Source: Methanococcoides burtonii DSM 6242
GTDB taxonomy: Archaea; Halobacteriota; Methanosarcinia; Methanosarcinales; Methanosarcinaceae
Length of the DNA stretch: 64,000 nucleotides
NCBI RefSeq assembly: GCF_000013725.1
Contig: NC_007955.1
Location: forward strand, 1,705,579 to 1,769,578
Reading direction: 5' to 3'
The notes beneath the pieces were generated by a model. The model saw only the letters and a list, made by a program, of their open reading frames with translations, was not told the origin of the DNA and did no database searches. The translations under genes and the position numbers were made by a program. Positions 35,184 to 44,668 of this stretch are shown here, in pieces; the stretch's first letter is position 1, and each line of letters opens with the position of its first letter.

Positions 35184-35323
35184 TTTAGTAACTCCTGATA
35201 AAGTATAGGGGGTTTCCGGCTAGATTCCCTCATTTCTATAAATAGATTATCACAAGAGAAATATTAAGAATCGATGCCAGGACATTGTTCATTGACAGCA
35301 GGTATCAACAAAGAAACTGGCTC

Positions 35324-35368
35324 TATATATATCAGTATCATTAATGTATCTAATATCCTAATGATACT
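35324..35368 (+). promoter_or_regulatory. hcp promoter with 10-bp inverted-repeat operator
   Basis: TATA box TATATATAT (35324-35332) is followed immediately by AGTATCATTA (35334-35343) and its exact inverse TAATGATACT (35359-35368), 15 bases apart. The repeat sits where it would block polymerase, suggesting a repressor site. AAGGAGAG precedes the hcp ATG. Confidence 0.6.
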
Positions 35369-35399
35369 TAACTGATGCACTAAAAAGGAGAGAAAAAAA

Positions 35400-37088
35400 A
35401 TGTATTGCTATCAATGTGAAGAAACTATTAACGGACAATCCTGTACCAAAGCCGGAGCATGCGGAAAGACAGCGAATGTTGCAGACCTTCAGGACCAACT
35501 TACATACATCCTCAAGGGGATCGCATATTATAATCAGAAAGCAAGGGAGAATGGGATAAAAGACAAAAATGTCGATAGCTTCCTCATGAAAGCACTATTC
35601 TCAACTGTCACTAACACTAATTTCAGTTCAAGTGACTTTAATAAGTTCATCAATGAAGGCATCTCACTGAGAGAGAGCATCAAAAAGAACCTCACAACAA
35701 GGAAAATCAACCTTGGAAAAACAAAGGACATGTCCTTCGGTGAAAAGGTAAAAACAACCCTTGGAGTAAGCCATCCTGAGACAAGGTTCACCATCCCGGA
35801 AGCTGCAATAATCAATACTGAAGCATTGAAGACAGCAAGCGTAGGAGTTCTTAATACCCAGAACGAAGACATCAGATCCCTCAGAGAGCTGCTGGTCTAC
35901 GGTTTGAAAGGTCTGGCTGCATATGCACACCATGCAGAAGTTCTTGGATACACCGATGAGACACTATCCGAGTTCGCCGAAAAGGCACTTGCTTCAACCC
36001 TTGATGACAGCCTGAGTGTTGATGATCTAGTAGGACTTGTCCTCGAATGTGGAAAATATGGTGTCAATGTAATGGCGCTTCTTGACAAGGCAAATACGTC
36101 CACCTATGGCAATCCTGAACCAACGGAAGTTTTCCTGGGCACAAGGGACAATCCGGGTATCCTCATTAGTGGACATGACCTTAAGGACATGGAACAGTTG
36201 CTCAAACGGACCGAAGGCACTGGTGTCGATGTTTATACCCACGGCGAAATGCTTCCTGCAAACTACTATCCAGCATTCAAGAAATATGACCACTTTGTCG
36301 GAAACTATGGCGGTTCATGGTGGAACCAGAAGAACGAATTCGAAACGTTCAATGGTCCTATACTCATGACAACAAACTGTCTTGTCCCTCCAAAAAACAG
36401 TTACATCAACAGAGTCTACACCACAAGCGTAGTCGGTTTCGATGGGGTCAAACACATCGATGCTAAAGAGGATGGCACAAAGGACTTCTCCGCCATAGTA
36501 GAACAGGCAATTGCATGCCAGCCCCCAAAACAACTTGAAGACGGCACAATAGTTGGCGGATTCGCACATGCTGCTGTTCTCTCCGTAGCTGATAAGGTCA
36601 TCGAAGCTGTAAAGGCCGGAAAGATCACACGCTTTATCGTCATGGCAGGCTGTGACGGAAGGCATAAGGAAAGGGATTACTACACCAAATTTGCAGAAGC
36701 CCTTCCTGAGAGTGCGGTCATCCTGACAGCAGGTTGTGCAAAATACCGTTACAATAAACTGAACCTTGGTGACATCGATGGGATCCCAAGGGTCCTGGAT
36801 GCAGGACAGTGTAATGACTCGTATTCCCTTGTGGTCATTGCACAGAAGCTTGCCGAAGCTTTCGGCCTTGAGGACATAAATGACCTGCCAGTATCATACA
36901 ACATCGCATGGTATGAACAAAAAGCAGTACTTGTCCTGCTTGCACTGCTCCACCTCGGTGTCAAGAACATAACACTTGGACCGACACTGCCGGCATTTGT
37001 GTCCCCGAATGTACTCAATGTACTCGTTGAGAACTTTAACATTGCACCCAACACAACCGTTGAAGAGGATCTGACGAGGCTACTCTAA
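35400..37088 (+). CDS. hcp: Hybrid cluster protein (hydroxylamine/NO reductase)
   Basis: 562 residues. The N-terminal Cys pattern C3-x2-C6-x8-C15-x5-C21 binds a [4Fe-4S] cluster as in the Hcp of strict anaerobes, and hybrid-cluster ligands are in the C-terminal half ([35 protein letters not shown]). Hcp is implicated in nitric oxide or hydroxylamine detoxification. It has its own promoter with a clear inverted repeat, consistent with stress control. Confidence 0.95.
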   Translation: MYCYQCEETINGQSCTKAGACGKTANVADLQDQLTYILKGIAYYNQKARENGIKDKNVDSFLMKALFSTVTNTNFSSSDFNKFINEGISLRESIKKNLTTRKINLGKTKDMSFGEKVKTTLGVSHPETRFTIPEAAIINTEALKTASVGVLNTQNEDIRSLRELLVYGLKGLAAYAHHAEVLGYTDETLSEFAEKALASTLDDSLSVDDLVGLVLECGKYGVNVMALLDKANTSTYGNPEPTEVFLGTRDNPGILISGHDLKDMEQLLKRTEGTGVDVYTHGEMLPANYYPAFKKYDHFVGNYGGSWWNQKNEFETFNGPILMTTNCLVPPKNSYINRVYTTSVVGFDGVKHIDAKEDGTKDFSAIVEQAIACQPPKQLEDGTIVGGFAHAAVLSVADKVIEAVKAGKITRFIVMAGCDGRHKERDYYTKFAEALPESAVILTAGCAKYRYNKLNLGDIDGIPRVLDAGQCNDSYSLVVIAQKLAEAFGLEDINDLPVSYNIAWYEQKAVLVLLALLHLGVKNITLGPTLPAFVSPNVLNVLVENFNIAPNTTVEEDLTRLL

Positions 37089-37196
37089 GCCTTTTCTTCC
37101 TTTTCAACCCCCATTCATTATATCCACCCATTACTTCTTTTTTTATTTTTATATGATATCAAAAAGTTTCACTAATTCTTTTATACCAACATCGAC

Positions 37197-37211
37197 CACA
37201 TTATTAATGTG
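37197..37211. promoter_or_regulatory. Palindrome CACATTA-T-TAATGTG
   Basis: A perfect 7-bp inverted repeat with one central base, overlapping the expected transcript start of the small membrane-protein gene (TATA-like TTTTATACC about 15 bases upstream). Nearly the same palindrome occurs at 44585-44600 upstream of thioredoxin. Confidence 0.5.
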
Positions 37212-37216
37212 AGAAA

Positions 37217-37567
37217 ATGTTCAACTTGACCAATTACAACAAAAATATGATGATACTACTTCTTATTACAGCCACACTGTTCACGATGATCGGGACTGCA
37301 ATGGTACTGTTAGACTATAATTACTACAATGGCCTGCAATATCTGGCAACAGCACTGGCTTTCTTTACAACAGCGTATATTATCAAAGTAGGAAAAGTTG
37401 ATCTAGATAGTGCTACGGACAACAACCACACCCAAATCATGGCAGGCTTTATGATCACAGTTGTTGCCTTGACCATTACATTTGTTGCCCTGAGCATCAA
37501 AGGTCTTTTCTGGGCGGTAGGAATTACTGTATTCATAATAGGTATGTATAACATCTACAAAAAGTGA
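37217..37567 (+). CDS. Four-helix small membrane protein, unknown
   Basis: 116 residues with four predicted membrane helices (about 11-31, 40-57, 74-91, 94-112), short loops and a Lys-rich end (NIYKK). No family recognised. The palindrome in its promoter and similarity of its last residues to the 69-residue membrane protein at 44075 (DIYKK) are notable. Confidence 0.65.
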   Translation: MFNLTNYNKNMMILLLITATLFTMIGTAMVLLDYNYYNGLQYLATALAFFTTAYIIKVGKVDLDSATDNNHTQIMAGFMITVVALTITFVALSIKGLFWAVGITVFIIGMYNIYKK

Positions 37568-37660
37568 AATGCTTCAATTGATGATAGCTTTCGAAAAACT
37601 GATATATCCCGGTGGCAATAGCCAGCGAAGCATAAAAACAAAAGAACATGGCGATCAACG

Positions 37661-38644
37661 ATGAAACCTGAAATAAAAGCTGAACTCCTTGCTATTGGAA
37701 GCCTTGACATAGAACAATCCCTTCTGGGTAAGATAACAGTACCGACTGCCGGTCCCGGAGCAGGGAAGACCGCTTTTTTCTTCCGTTCAGGCAACCAGAG
37801 GGTCAGGCTGGCTTTGAACAAGGAGTCTCCACTCAAAGCGACTGAAGAAGGAAATGATATAGTCATATTGAAAGATGGAAAGGAGCTTGCAAGAGGCCAG
37901 ATAGAAGATGAGCTTATTCACTGCCCTGACCAGGCATATATCAATATGACAGAGAAGTGCATCTACGATTGTAAGTTCTGTCCGGTCCCTAAGCTTAACG
38001 GCAAAGTGAAGACAATAGAAGAGATTACAGAGCTTATCGGGAAAGCAAATGCCAGCGGTAAAATGAAAGCTATTTCGATAACATCCGGCGTGGATGAATC
38101 CACGGAAAAGGAACTTGACAGAGCACTGGAAGTCATTGATGCCGTGAAGCATTACAATGTGCCCATAGGTGTTGCCATTTATGCGACCCCGGATTCTAAC
38201 AAAAGATTGAAAGCTGCCGGCGTGGACGAAATAAAATATAATGTCGAAACAATGGACAGACCGATCTACAGGGAGGTCTGCGGAGACCAGGACCTTGAAC
38301 CGATACTGGATGCACTAAGAGAAGCTGTTGAAATGTTCGGCAAGAACAAGGTCTGTGCGAATTTCATAATTGGTCTTGGGGAAACCGATGAAAGTGTCGA
38401 AAGAGGAATACGTGAACTGACCGCAATTGGAGTTGTGCCCATATTGAGACCTGCGAGCAAACATCCATTGCGTGAGGGAGAAGTGTTCATAGAAAGACCT
38501 TCAAAGGAAAGGTTGCTCAAGCTTACAAAGCTGCTTCGTGAGGTACTGGACGAATACGGACTCCGTGCTGACACTTTCAAAACAATGTGCCTGCCATGTA
38601 CAGGCTGTGACCTGAATCCACACAGTGATTTCGTAGAAGAATAA
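37661..38644 (+). CDS. Radical SAM protein (biotin synthase-related COG2516 type)
   Basis: 327 residues. The radical SAM cluster motif CxxxCxxC is C100-IYD-C104-KF-C107, followed by a TIM-barrel with SITSGVDES and NFIIGLGETDESVERGI. A second Cys cluster at the C-terminus (MCLPCTGCDL) could bind an auxiliary Fe-S cluster. It resembles the biotin synthase-related group found in methanogens; the reaction is unknown. The gene at 38658 follows after 13 bases and is probably co-transcribed. Confidence 0.8.
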   Translation: MKPEIKAELLAIGSLDIEQSLLGKITVPTAGPGAGKTAFFFRSGNQRVRLALNKESPLKATEEGNDIVILKDGKELARGQIEDELIHCPDQAYINMTEKCIYDCKFCPVPKLNGKVKTIEEITELIGKANASGKMKAISITSGVDESTEKELDRALEVIDAVKHYNVPIGVAIYATPDSNKRLKAAGVDEIKYNVETMDRPIYREVCGDQDLEPILDALREAVEMFGKNKVCANFIIGLGETDESVERGIRELTAIGVVPILRPASKHPLREGEVFIERPSKERLLKLTKLLREVLDEYGLRADTFKTMCLPCTGCDLNPHSDFVEE

Positions 38645-38657
38645 CTTAAAGAATGTC

Positions 38658-38987
38658 ATGACAACTGAGCAAAACGATGCCACATTCGAAGCATCCATAG
38701 AAATGACCGAGAAGGACCTTGAATTTGCAAACCCTCCAATTTCAATGGAGAGCATCGTTAGCACATTCAAGAAGTATGACCTTCGATACATCGTCATTTT
38801 TGCAAATAACATGTTCTATGTTGCGCAACAGGACCTGCAGCCATATCATCCCATGTATGCAGATGACTCATATCCTGAAGACATCGAGCAAATATTCAAC
38901 CTTATGACCGTTGAGAGAATACGGAAAATAGAATATATCAACGGAGTGCTCAAAAGAAGTCCCATAGAAGAACATCCTGATGGTTGA
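38658..38987 (+). CDS. Hypothetical protein, 109 residues
   Basis: Acidic soluble protein with a C-terminal half that looks alpha/beta (YDLRYIVIFANNMFYVAQQD, then YPEDIEQIFNLMTVERIRKI). No family recognised. Close spacing to the radical SAM gene suggests a partner or accessory role. Its TGA stop overlaps by one base the 5-bp repeat next to the left end of the composite mobile element. Confidence 0.6.
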   Translation: MTTEQNDATFEASIEMTEKDLEFANPPISMESIVSTFKKYDLRYIVIFANNMFYVAQQDLQPYHPMYADDSYPEDIEQIFNLMTVERIRKIEYINGVLKRSPIEEHPDG

Positions 38988-38991
38988 AGAC

Positions 38992-40517
38992 CAGTAGTTC
39001 CGATTAGGTGTAGTTCCGAATGAACGTATCCACCTTTCTTCCTTTTGTCCAAATTTATTTTTAAAAATAATGCACATACCACTCACATGTACCTGATCCA
39101 TTCAAAATTATGCATAAACATTGCCCTTATTTTTCACATGTGCATTTAATTTTATATAGCTTACGCTAACCAATTTTCTCAATTTTACCTGTTCTATTCT
39201 GGTTATATTTTCATTAATCGTTTACGTAGCACTCGTTTTTGCTCTCTATTATATGTCTTAAAACAATCCAAAAATAATTGAACTGAAACTCTACTCAATG
39301 ATTTAAATCCATATCTCAAAATTTTGATTATTTCTTCATTAATTGATGATTTTAGTTCGTATGCTGTAATTTTTAGAACAGATTTTAGCATATTCAAAAT
39401 GTTGTACATTATACATTGAATCACAAAGAACAGTGCTCTTGCTACAGGCGATACTGTACATGTACGTATTTTGAAGTCGTTTTTCACCCTATATCCCGTT
39501 TCTATGTTCCATCTTTTTTTATATTCCTCAGGAACATTCTTTATAAATTCCCCACTTGACAACACTTTTTTATTTGTTGCAAATAAAACATACCCTTTCT
39601 CTTTGCCATACATTGCCACAATATTGAAAGTAGGCCCTCTCTTCCGAAATTGATATTCAAGAACATTAGAGCATTTCCCATACTTCTTTTCGTGTTCTTC
39701 AAGTATCCGTTTGATCCTTTTGTTTGATTTTGCAGCGATGACATAATCCACTTTTTGATTATCCAACTCAGAAGTCACATCTAAATTGAAAAATTCTCGA
39801 TCCATAAAAACGGTGCCAATCTTAACCCCAATTTTACCAACTCTTTCAATCAATGATTCTATAAGGATAGAATGATTTTTGCATAATCCATTTATGTCAA
39901 TTACATCCAGAGTAAGTTTATTCTTCCCAATGATGTCTAAAGTACAAAACGAACGACCCCATGAAGTTCCATTTTTTGGTTTTATACCTCTCACTCCTGC
40001 ACTATTTTTGTCGCCATAATATGGAATATCATGAAAATCAATCGCAATGTCTTGAACTGTATTTTCAAATTTCATCATTTTTAAAATCTCAAAACTCATA
40101 TTCCTGAATTTATGAAGAATATCTTCCACATTATTGTACATGATATATTCGAAAATGGTATAATCGGATGGTATTTTTTTGAGTAGAGCTTTTAAATATT
40201 AAATCATTACTTACCGATTCAAGAGAGTTAGTAGAGGATGTTGCGACATATAGCATGACTGTGGCAACATCTTGGCAATCAAATATTACATTTGATGGCA
40301 AGGTCATTATATCATTTTTACTAAACAATTCTTATGACACGGCTAGTAAGTTGGCAGTGTTTCCAAAATTCATGGAGTTGTTTTTTGTTATCGCATAGAA
40401 CAATTCCATGTTTTTAGAAAAAGTGTTTTTGATAAAATCATTGTAATTGGATAGCATAAGCTTTGCAGTTTTTAAAAAAGAGCAGTTAATCGGAACTAAG
40501 GTCATTCGGAACTACTG
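38992..40517 (-). mobile_element. ISH3-like element copy 1 (both ends present)
   Basis: 1526 bases with terminal repeats starting CAGTAGTTCCGA and ending ATTCGGAACTACTG. A subterminal second TTCCGA motif occurs at both ends. The transposase gene inside is broken. The inner (right) end is followed directly by the truncated FilR1 gene. Confidence 0.75.
39203..40457 (-). pseudogene. ISH3-like (IS4-group) transposase, disrupted
   Basis: The C-terminal 312 codons (39203-40141) are intact and hold the DDE residues: AIDFHDIPYYG, TVFMDREFF and WNIETGYRV. Compared with copy 2, the N-terminal part has a frameshift at a longer T-run near 40172 and a stop codon near 40334. The original start would be the ATG at 40457. 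Confidence 0.75.
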
Positions 40518-40519
40518 TC

Positions 40520-41272
40520 ATGACAGAAATACTTTTATCATTAAATGAAGGCATCAAAAACCTTTCTCAATTGCGTGAAATTACTGGTAGTACATCCCAG
40601 GCATTAATTCCAAAAATCAGGAAATTAGAATGTTATAAGTTTGTAGAATCAAAGAAAAATGGTTACTGCTTTACTCAGATAGGAAAGATTGTAGCATCCA
40701 ACATTGAAGCTTCTTTTCTGATGATGGGAGTCATCAACAAACACAAATTTTTTTGGACAGACCATTGTCTTGAAACGTTTCCAACTTCGCTGTTAAATGA
40801 GATCGGATGTCTTTACTATTCCAAGGTTATCCATGATACAAAAACAGATATTTTTAGCCTATACAAAACTAATCTTCAAATAATACAAGAAGCTGATTAC
40901 GTGTTTGGTATATTGTCGATTGTGACTGAAGACTACGTAGAATATGTATCACAAAAAGTATGTAAGGGGACGAATATTGATCTTATTGTTACTTCGCATG
41001 TTGCTGAAAGAATAAAGCAATATCCTTACGCGGAGAAAATTAATTCACTGAAAAATTACGATAATTTCCAATTGAACGTAATTAATAAAAATATCGATAT
41101 CGATATCGGACTAATCGTGACTAATAAATGTTTATCCTTGTGTCTGCACAAAAAAGAAAGAGGTATTTATGATATCACAAATGGATTGTTAAGTTTTGAT
41201 CAAATGGCAATTGACTGGGGGCAGAGGCTATTTGAATACTACAAGAATCAGGCATACAATAAGCTGATTTGA
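40520..41272 (+). CDS. FilR1-domain winged-helix regulator, 5'-truncated by IS
   Basis: 250 residues. A winged helix (LREITGSTSQALIPKIRKLE) is followed by the methanogen regulatory domain FilR1/DUF1724 (about 125-245, including the VTNKCLSLCLHKKERGIYDI end). Family members usually have about 10-20 more residues before the HTH. Here the IS end lies two bases before the ATG, so the native start and promoter were removed. It could be expressed from an IS-borne promoter. Confidence 0.78.
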   Translation: MTEILLSLNEGIKNLSQLREITGSTSQALIPKIRKLECYKFVESKKNGYCFTQIGKIVASNIEASFLMMGVINKHKFFWTDHCLETFPTSLLNEIGCLYYSKVIHDTKTDIFSLYKTNLQIIQEADYVFGILSIVTEDYVEYVSQKVCKGTNIDLIVTSHVAERIKQYPYAEKINSLKNYDNFQLNVINKNIDIDIGLIVTNKCLSLCLHKKERGIYDITNGLLSFDQMAIDWGQRLFEYYKNQAYNKLI

Positions 41273-41926
41273 GCACAGTTTGTGCTAAAAATATATTTAC
41301 TTTTTGTTAAACAATGTTAGCTGCGGTGATGAAATTTTAGATAGCAAGCACGCTTTTTGTTCAATATGAATTCATTTAACAAAAAAACATTTAGCATCAA
41401 GAGAAATATCTGCAATAGATGAAATTCCAGTATATTCCCTAACTGAAAACAACGAAATGGAATACCAAGCTAGCTTATACACAGGAGATATCTTAGTATT
41501 TTACAAATTACCAAATTATGGTTAAAAATAAATAAATTTATAATCTTCGTTAAGAGCAAAATCAGTTAAATCATCCATGACTATTAATTTATTTAACTGT
41601 CATTTATATTTTAGTAAAAAGTTGTTATGGATGAGTAACTAGAAGTATAATTAAATACGAAACTATAAAAGCCACGATGATTTTTGTTAAATTTCCCATG
41701 TACGTCCCTTTTAGATTCTTTCCAATAGTATCTTACTTCGACCTATATATGGATATTATAAGTTATTGGTATTTAAAAATAATTGACAACATTCCTTAGA
41801 AGACTGCAAGTAATTTTTAAATTATATAATACCAACATATATTTAATCATGTCTGCTGCCAAACAAGGCAATAGGACCCGTCTTCGTCACATGTGAGGTA
41901 GAGGTTGTTATAATATTCCAGTAGAG
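41273..41926. other. AT-rich stretch with gene relics
   Basis: About 650 bases without a convincing large gene. At about 41400-41525 a short frame (SAIDEIPVYSLTENNEMEYQ to FYKLPNYG, then TAA) looks like the C-terminal relic of a lost gene. A possible tiny membrane peptide lies at 41625-41699 on the minus strand. The rest shows no structure I can name. Confidence 0.4.
41625..41699 (-). CDS. Possible 24-residue membrane peptide
   Basis: MGNLTKIIVAFIVSYLIILL followed by VTHP and TAA: one hydrophobic helix with a short Lys-containing head. A TATA-like CATATATAG about 50 bases upstream and an AAGGGACG weak ribosome site precede it. Small enough to arise by chance. Confidence 0.25.
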   Translation of the reverse strand: MGNLTKIIVAFIVSYLIILLVTHP

Positions 41927-42286
41927 TTACACCATAGCCGTCAATAAATATATTCCATACTCGAAATTTCCTCTGCCATACATGTCTGATCGAGTGCCTG
42001 AGCTATACTCGTACGATCCTTCTTCCCTATTGTTGGAAAGGTGTTCAGTCATCATTGTTTTTATATTAATATCATCATACCATAATTTAGTAGAAATTGG
42101 ACAAACTGTTGCAATACCAGCTTCAACCCATTCTTTTATGTTTACTATGGATTGTGCACAATCATATGTGTATTCCGATTGTTCTTTTTCATCCAAAACT
42201 GGAGCAAATAAAGAGATACTAATTGGATCATCAATAACTAATTTATATAAGTATAATGATGAACGACATATATCTTTATTTGGCAT
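41927..42286 (-). pseudogene. Gene fragment cut by IS1 insertion
   Basis: A 119-codon frame whose ATG lies inside the left terminal repeat of the IS1 element (42282-42290), so its real N-terminus is missing. Visible protein: SLYLYKLVIDDPISISLFAP, then CAQSIVNIKEWVEAGIATVC, ending YGIYLLTAMV. No family recognised. Confidence 0.5.
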
Positions 42287-43022
42287 TGGTATTTAAGTAG
42301 AGTTTATATAGTATCAGGGCCTATGTTTGTGCATGAACTGTCCCAGGTGCAAGAGCTCAAGTCATAAAAAGAACGGTAAAATCGATGGACGCCAACGCTA
42401 CAAATGCCATGATTGTGGGTATAGCTATTCAGTAGAGATTAAATCAACTGCTAGTCCCATGTCTGTTAAACGGCAGGCTTTACAGCTCTATCTCGAAGGA
42501 TTAGGATTTCGCTCAATTGGACGTTTATTAGGAGTTAGCCACGTTTCTGTCCAAAAATGGATAAAGAAGTTTGGTCGTGAATTAGAGGATATAAAGAGCG
42601 AAAATGAAATATCGATCGTTGAATTAGATGAAATGCACACTTACATCGGGAACAAAAAAAATATTGTTGGATCTGGATTGCTGTTGATAGAGATGGAAAA
42701 AGGTTCATCGACTGCTCTTTTGGTAGCAGGGGGAAGGAAACAGGACTAAAGCTCTGGAAAAAGTTAAAGGGGAAGGAGATTGGAGAAGTGATGACTGATC
42801 ACTGGAGGGCATATGCAGAGTTTCTTCCAGAGAAAATTCATACTCAATCCAAAGCTGAAACATATACTGTTGAAGGATATAACAGCATATTCAGGCACTT
42901 TCTGGCAAGATTGAGAAGAAAGTCAAAGTGTTATACTAAGAGTCTTGAAATGCTGAAGTACTCTGTTCTTCTTTTGATGAAGTACAGAAATAAAGAGCTA
43001 GCTATGTTTAGTTAACAATGCC
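42282..43022 (+). mobile_element. IS1-family insertion sequence
   Basis: 741 bases with ends GGCATTGGTA and TTAACAATGCC, matching the GGCATTG-type ends of IS1-like elements. Flanks CTTTATTT and CTTTTTTT are similar but not identical, so target duplication is unproven. Its right side joins the truncated ISH3-like copy 2; its left side cuts an unknown gene. Confidence 0.72.
42327..43015 (+). CDS. IS1 transposase read by -1 frameshift (InsA-InsB')
   Basis: Frame 1 (42327-42749) encodes an InsA-like zinc finger (CPRCKSS...CHDCGYSY), an HTH (RSIGRLLGVSHVSVQKW) and the first catalytic Asp (IVELDEMHTYIG). At the A-run near 42653-42660, a -1 shift leads into YCWIWIAVDRDGKRF, then MTDHWRAYAEF and YNSIFRHFLARLRRKSKCY with the remaining catalytic residues, ending at 43015. 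The slippery A-run is where IS1 elements use programmed frameshifting. It seems intact. Confidence 0.75.
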
Positions 43023-43966
43023 CTTTTTTTATATTCCTCAGGAACATTCTTTATAAATTCCCCACTTGACAACACTTTTTTATTTGTTGCAAATAAAACA
43101 TACCCTTTCTCTTTGCCATACATTGCCACAATATTGAAAGTAGGCCCTCTCTTCCGAAAGAGATATTCAAGAACATTAGAGCATTTCCCATACTTCTTTT
43201 CGTGTTCTTCAAGTATCCGTTTGATTCTTTTGTTTGATTTTGCAGCGATGACATAATCCACTTTTTGATTATCCAACTCTAAGATCACATCTAAATTGAA
43301 AAATTCTCGATCCATAAAAACGGTGCCAATCTTAACACCAATTTTACCAACTCTTTCAATCAATGATTCTATAAGGATAGAATAATTTTTGCATAATCCA
43401 TTTATGTCAATTACATCCAGAGTAAGTTTATTCTTCCCAATGATGTCTAAAGTACAAAACGAACGACCCCATGAAGTTCCATTTTTTGGTTTTATACCTC
43501 TCACTCCTGCACTATTTTTGTCGCCATAATATGGAATATCATGAAAATCAATAGCAATGTCTTGAACTGTGTTTTCAAGTTTCATCATTTTGTAGATCTC
43601 AAAACTCATATTCCTGAATTTATGAAGAATATCTTCCACATTATTGTACTTGATATACTCGAAAATGGTATCAGCAGATAGTATTTTTTGAGTAGAGTTT
43701 TTAGAGATTAAATCATTACTTGCCGATTCAAGAGAGTTAGTAGAGGATGTTGCGGCATGTAACATGACTGTGACAACATCTTGGTAATCAAATTTTACAT
43801 TTGATGGCAAGGTTATTATATCGTTTTTACTAAACAGTTCTGATGATACGGCCAGCAAGCTGGCAGTGTTTTCGAAATTCATGGAGCTATTGTTGTTGTT
43901 CACATACAACAATTCCATGTTTTTGGAAAAAGTGTTTTTGGTAAAATCATTGTAATTGGATAGCAT
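42998..43966 (-). pseudogene. ISH3-like transposase copy 2, C-terminus lost
   Basis: It has the intact N-terminus missing from copy 1 (MLSNYNDFTKNTFSKNMELL) and the first two catalytic segments (AIDFHDIPYYG, VFMDREFF). Homology ends at the IS1 border near 43023 just before the Glu-containing segment, so the enzyme is inactive. The two copies are very similar over the shared part. Confidence 0.8.
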
Positions 43967-44025
43967 AAGCTTTGCAGTTTTTAAAAAGAGCAGTTAATCG
44001 GAACTAAGGTCATTCGGAACTACTG
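43023..44025 (-). mobile_element. ISH3-like element copy 2 (left end deleted)
   Basis: It retains the right end CATTCGGAACTACTG, identical to that of copy 1, and is followed by AAGAC, the proposed target duplication. The left portion is replaced by the IS1 element. Confidence 0.75.
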
Positions 44026-44074
44026 AAGACACGATAAAATATAATACCGATCAGTTACAAACGTAAGGGATAAC

Positions 44075-44284
44075 ATGATAGAAAAAATATACAAGAAGCC
44101 TGCCACATACGTCGTCATAATCGGATTGATCGTAACAGTGTACCTTTTCAGCACATTATTGGATTTTGCGGATGAAGGTAACCTTGTAATGGTACTATTG
44201 ACAAGTGTTTCCATAGGAATTGTAGCATTCTTCATTACAAGGACATTGAAGCAACAAAAAATGATCGATATTTACAAGAAATGA
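44075..44284 (+). CDS. Small two-helix membrane protein, unknown
   Basis: 69 residues with two membrane helices (about 11-31 and 38-55) and a basic end (TLKQQKMIDIYKK). A TATA-like AAAATATAATA lies 30-35 bases upstream and AAGGGATAAC precedes the ATG. Before the composite element arrived it was the next gene after the 109-residue hypothetical gene. Confidence 0.6.
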   Translation: MIEKIYKKPATYVVIIGLIVTVYLFSTLLDFADEGNLVMVLLTSVSIGIVAFFITRTLKQQKMIDIYKK

Positions 44285-44668
44285 CCATTTTATTTTGATC
44301 AAGTGGACAAAAGCCTTATCAAAAATATTTTCACATTTTGGCTCGATGTTCACAGCTTTCTTTTATTTTGAGACCCCTTTGCTGCACACATCATCTTGAA
44401 GAAGTGTCCTTTATACTTGTTTTTTTACCACAGTGAGCTTTCATGAATTCACCCTTCTGGATTCGTGTTCAGAACCTTTGGAAGAAACTAAATGCATGAC
44501 AATGGCCGGTTGTGTATATTTTATGGAAAACCATCCAAAACTTTAAATGTTTTAGTAACATTAATCTGTACCAACACAAGAGTACACATTATTTAATGTG
44601 ATCACTTTAGTAACAATACGATCATAAAATTGAAATTATGTCCTCACGAAAAGATACAGGTGAGCATT
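44285..44668 (+). other. Upstream region of thioredoxin
   Basis: About 380 bases. No gene seen. TAGTAACA occurs twice (about 44552 and 44608) around the palindrome at 44585-44600. TATA-like CTTTAAATG near 44541 or ATAAAATTGA near 44624 could start the thioredoxin transcript. Confidence 0.4.
44585..44600. promoter_or_regulatory. Palindrome CACATTA-TT-TAATGTG upstream of thioredoxin
   Basis: A perfect 7-bp inverted repeat with two central bases, 68 bases before the thioredoxin ATG. It matches the palindrome at 37197-37211 except for one extra central base, suggesting a common regulator. Confidence 0.5.

Larger units (their letters stand above)
38992..44025. mobile_element. Putative composite transposon bounded by ISH3-like ends
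   Basis: The outer left end CAGTAGTTCCG (38992) and outer right end CGGAACTACTG (to 44025) are inverted repeats of one IS type. They are flanked by the direct repeat AAGAC (38987-38991 and 44026-44030), a 5-bp target duplication. Inside are a complete but mutated IS copy, a FilR1 regulator, gene fragments, an IS1 element and a truncated second IS copy. Rejoining the flanks restores a simple intergenic region. Confidence 0.6.
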
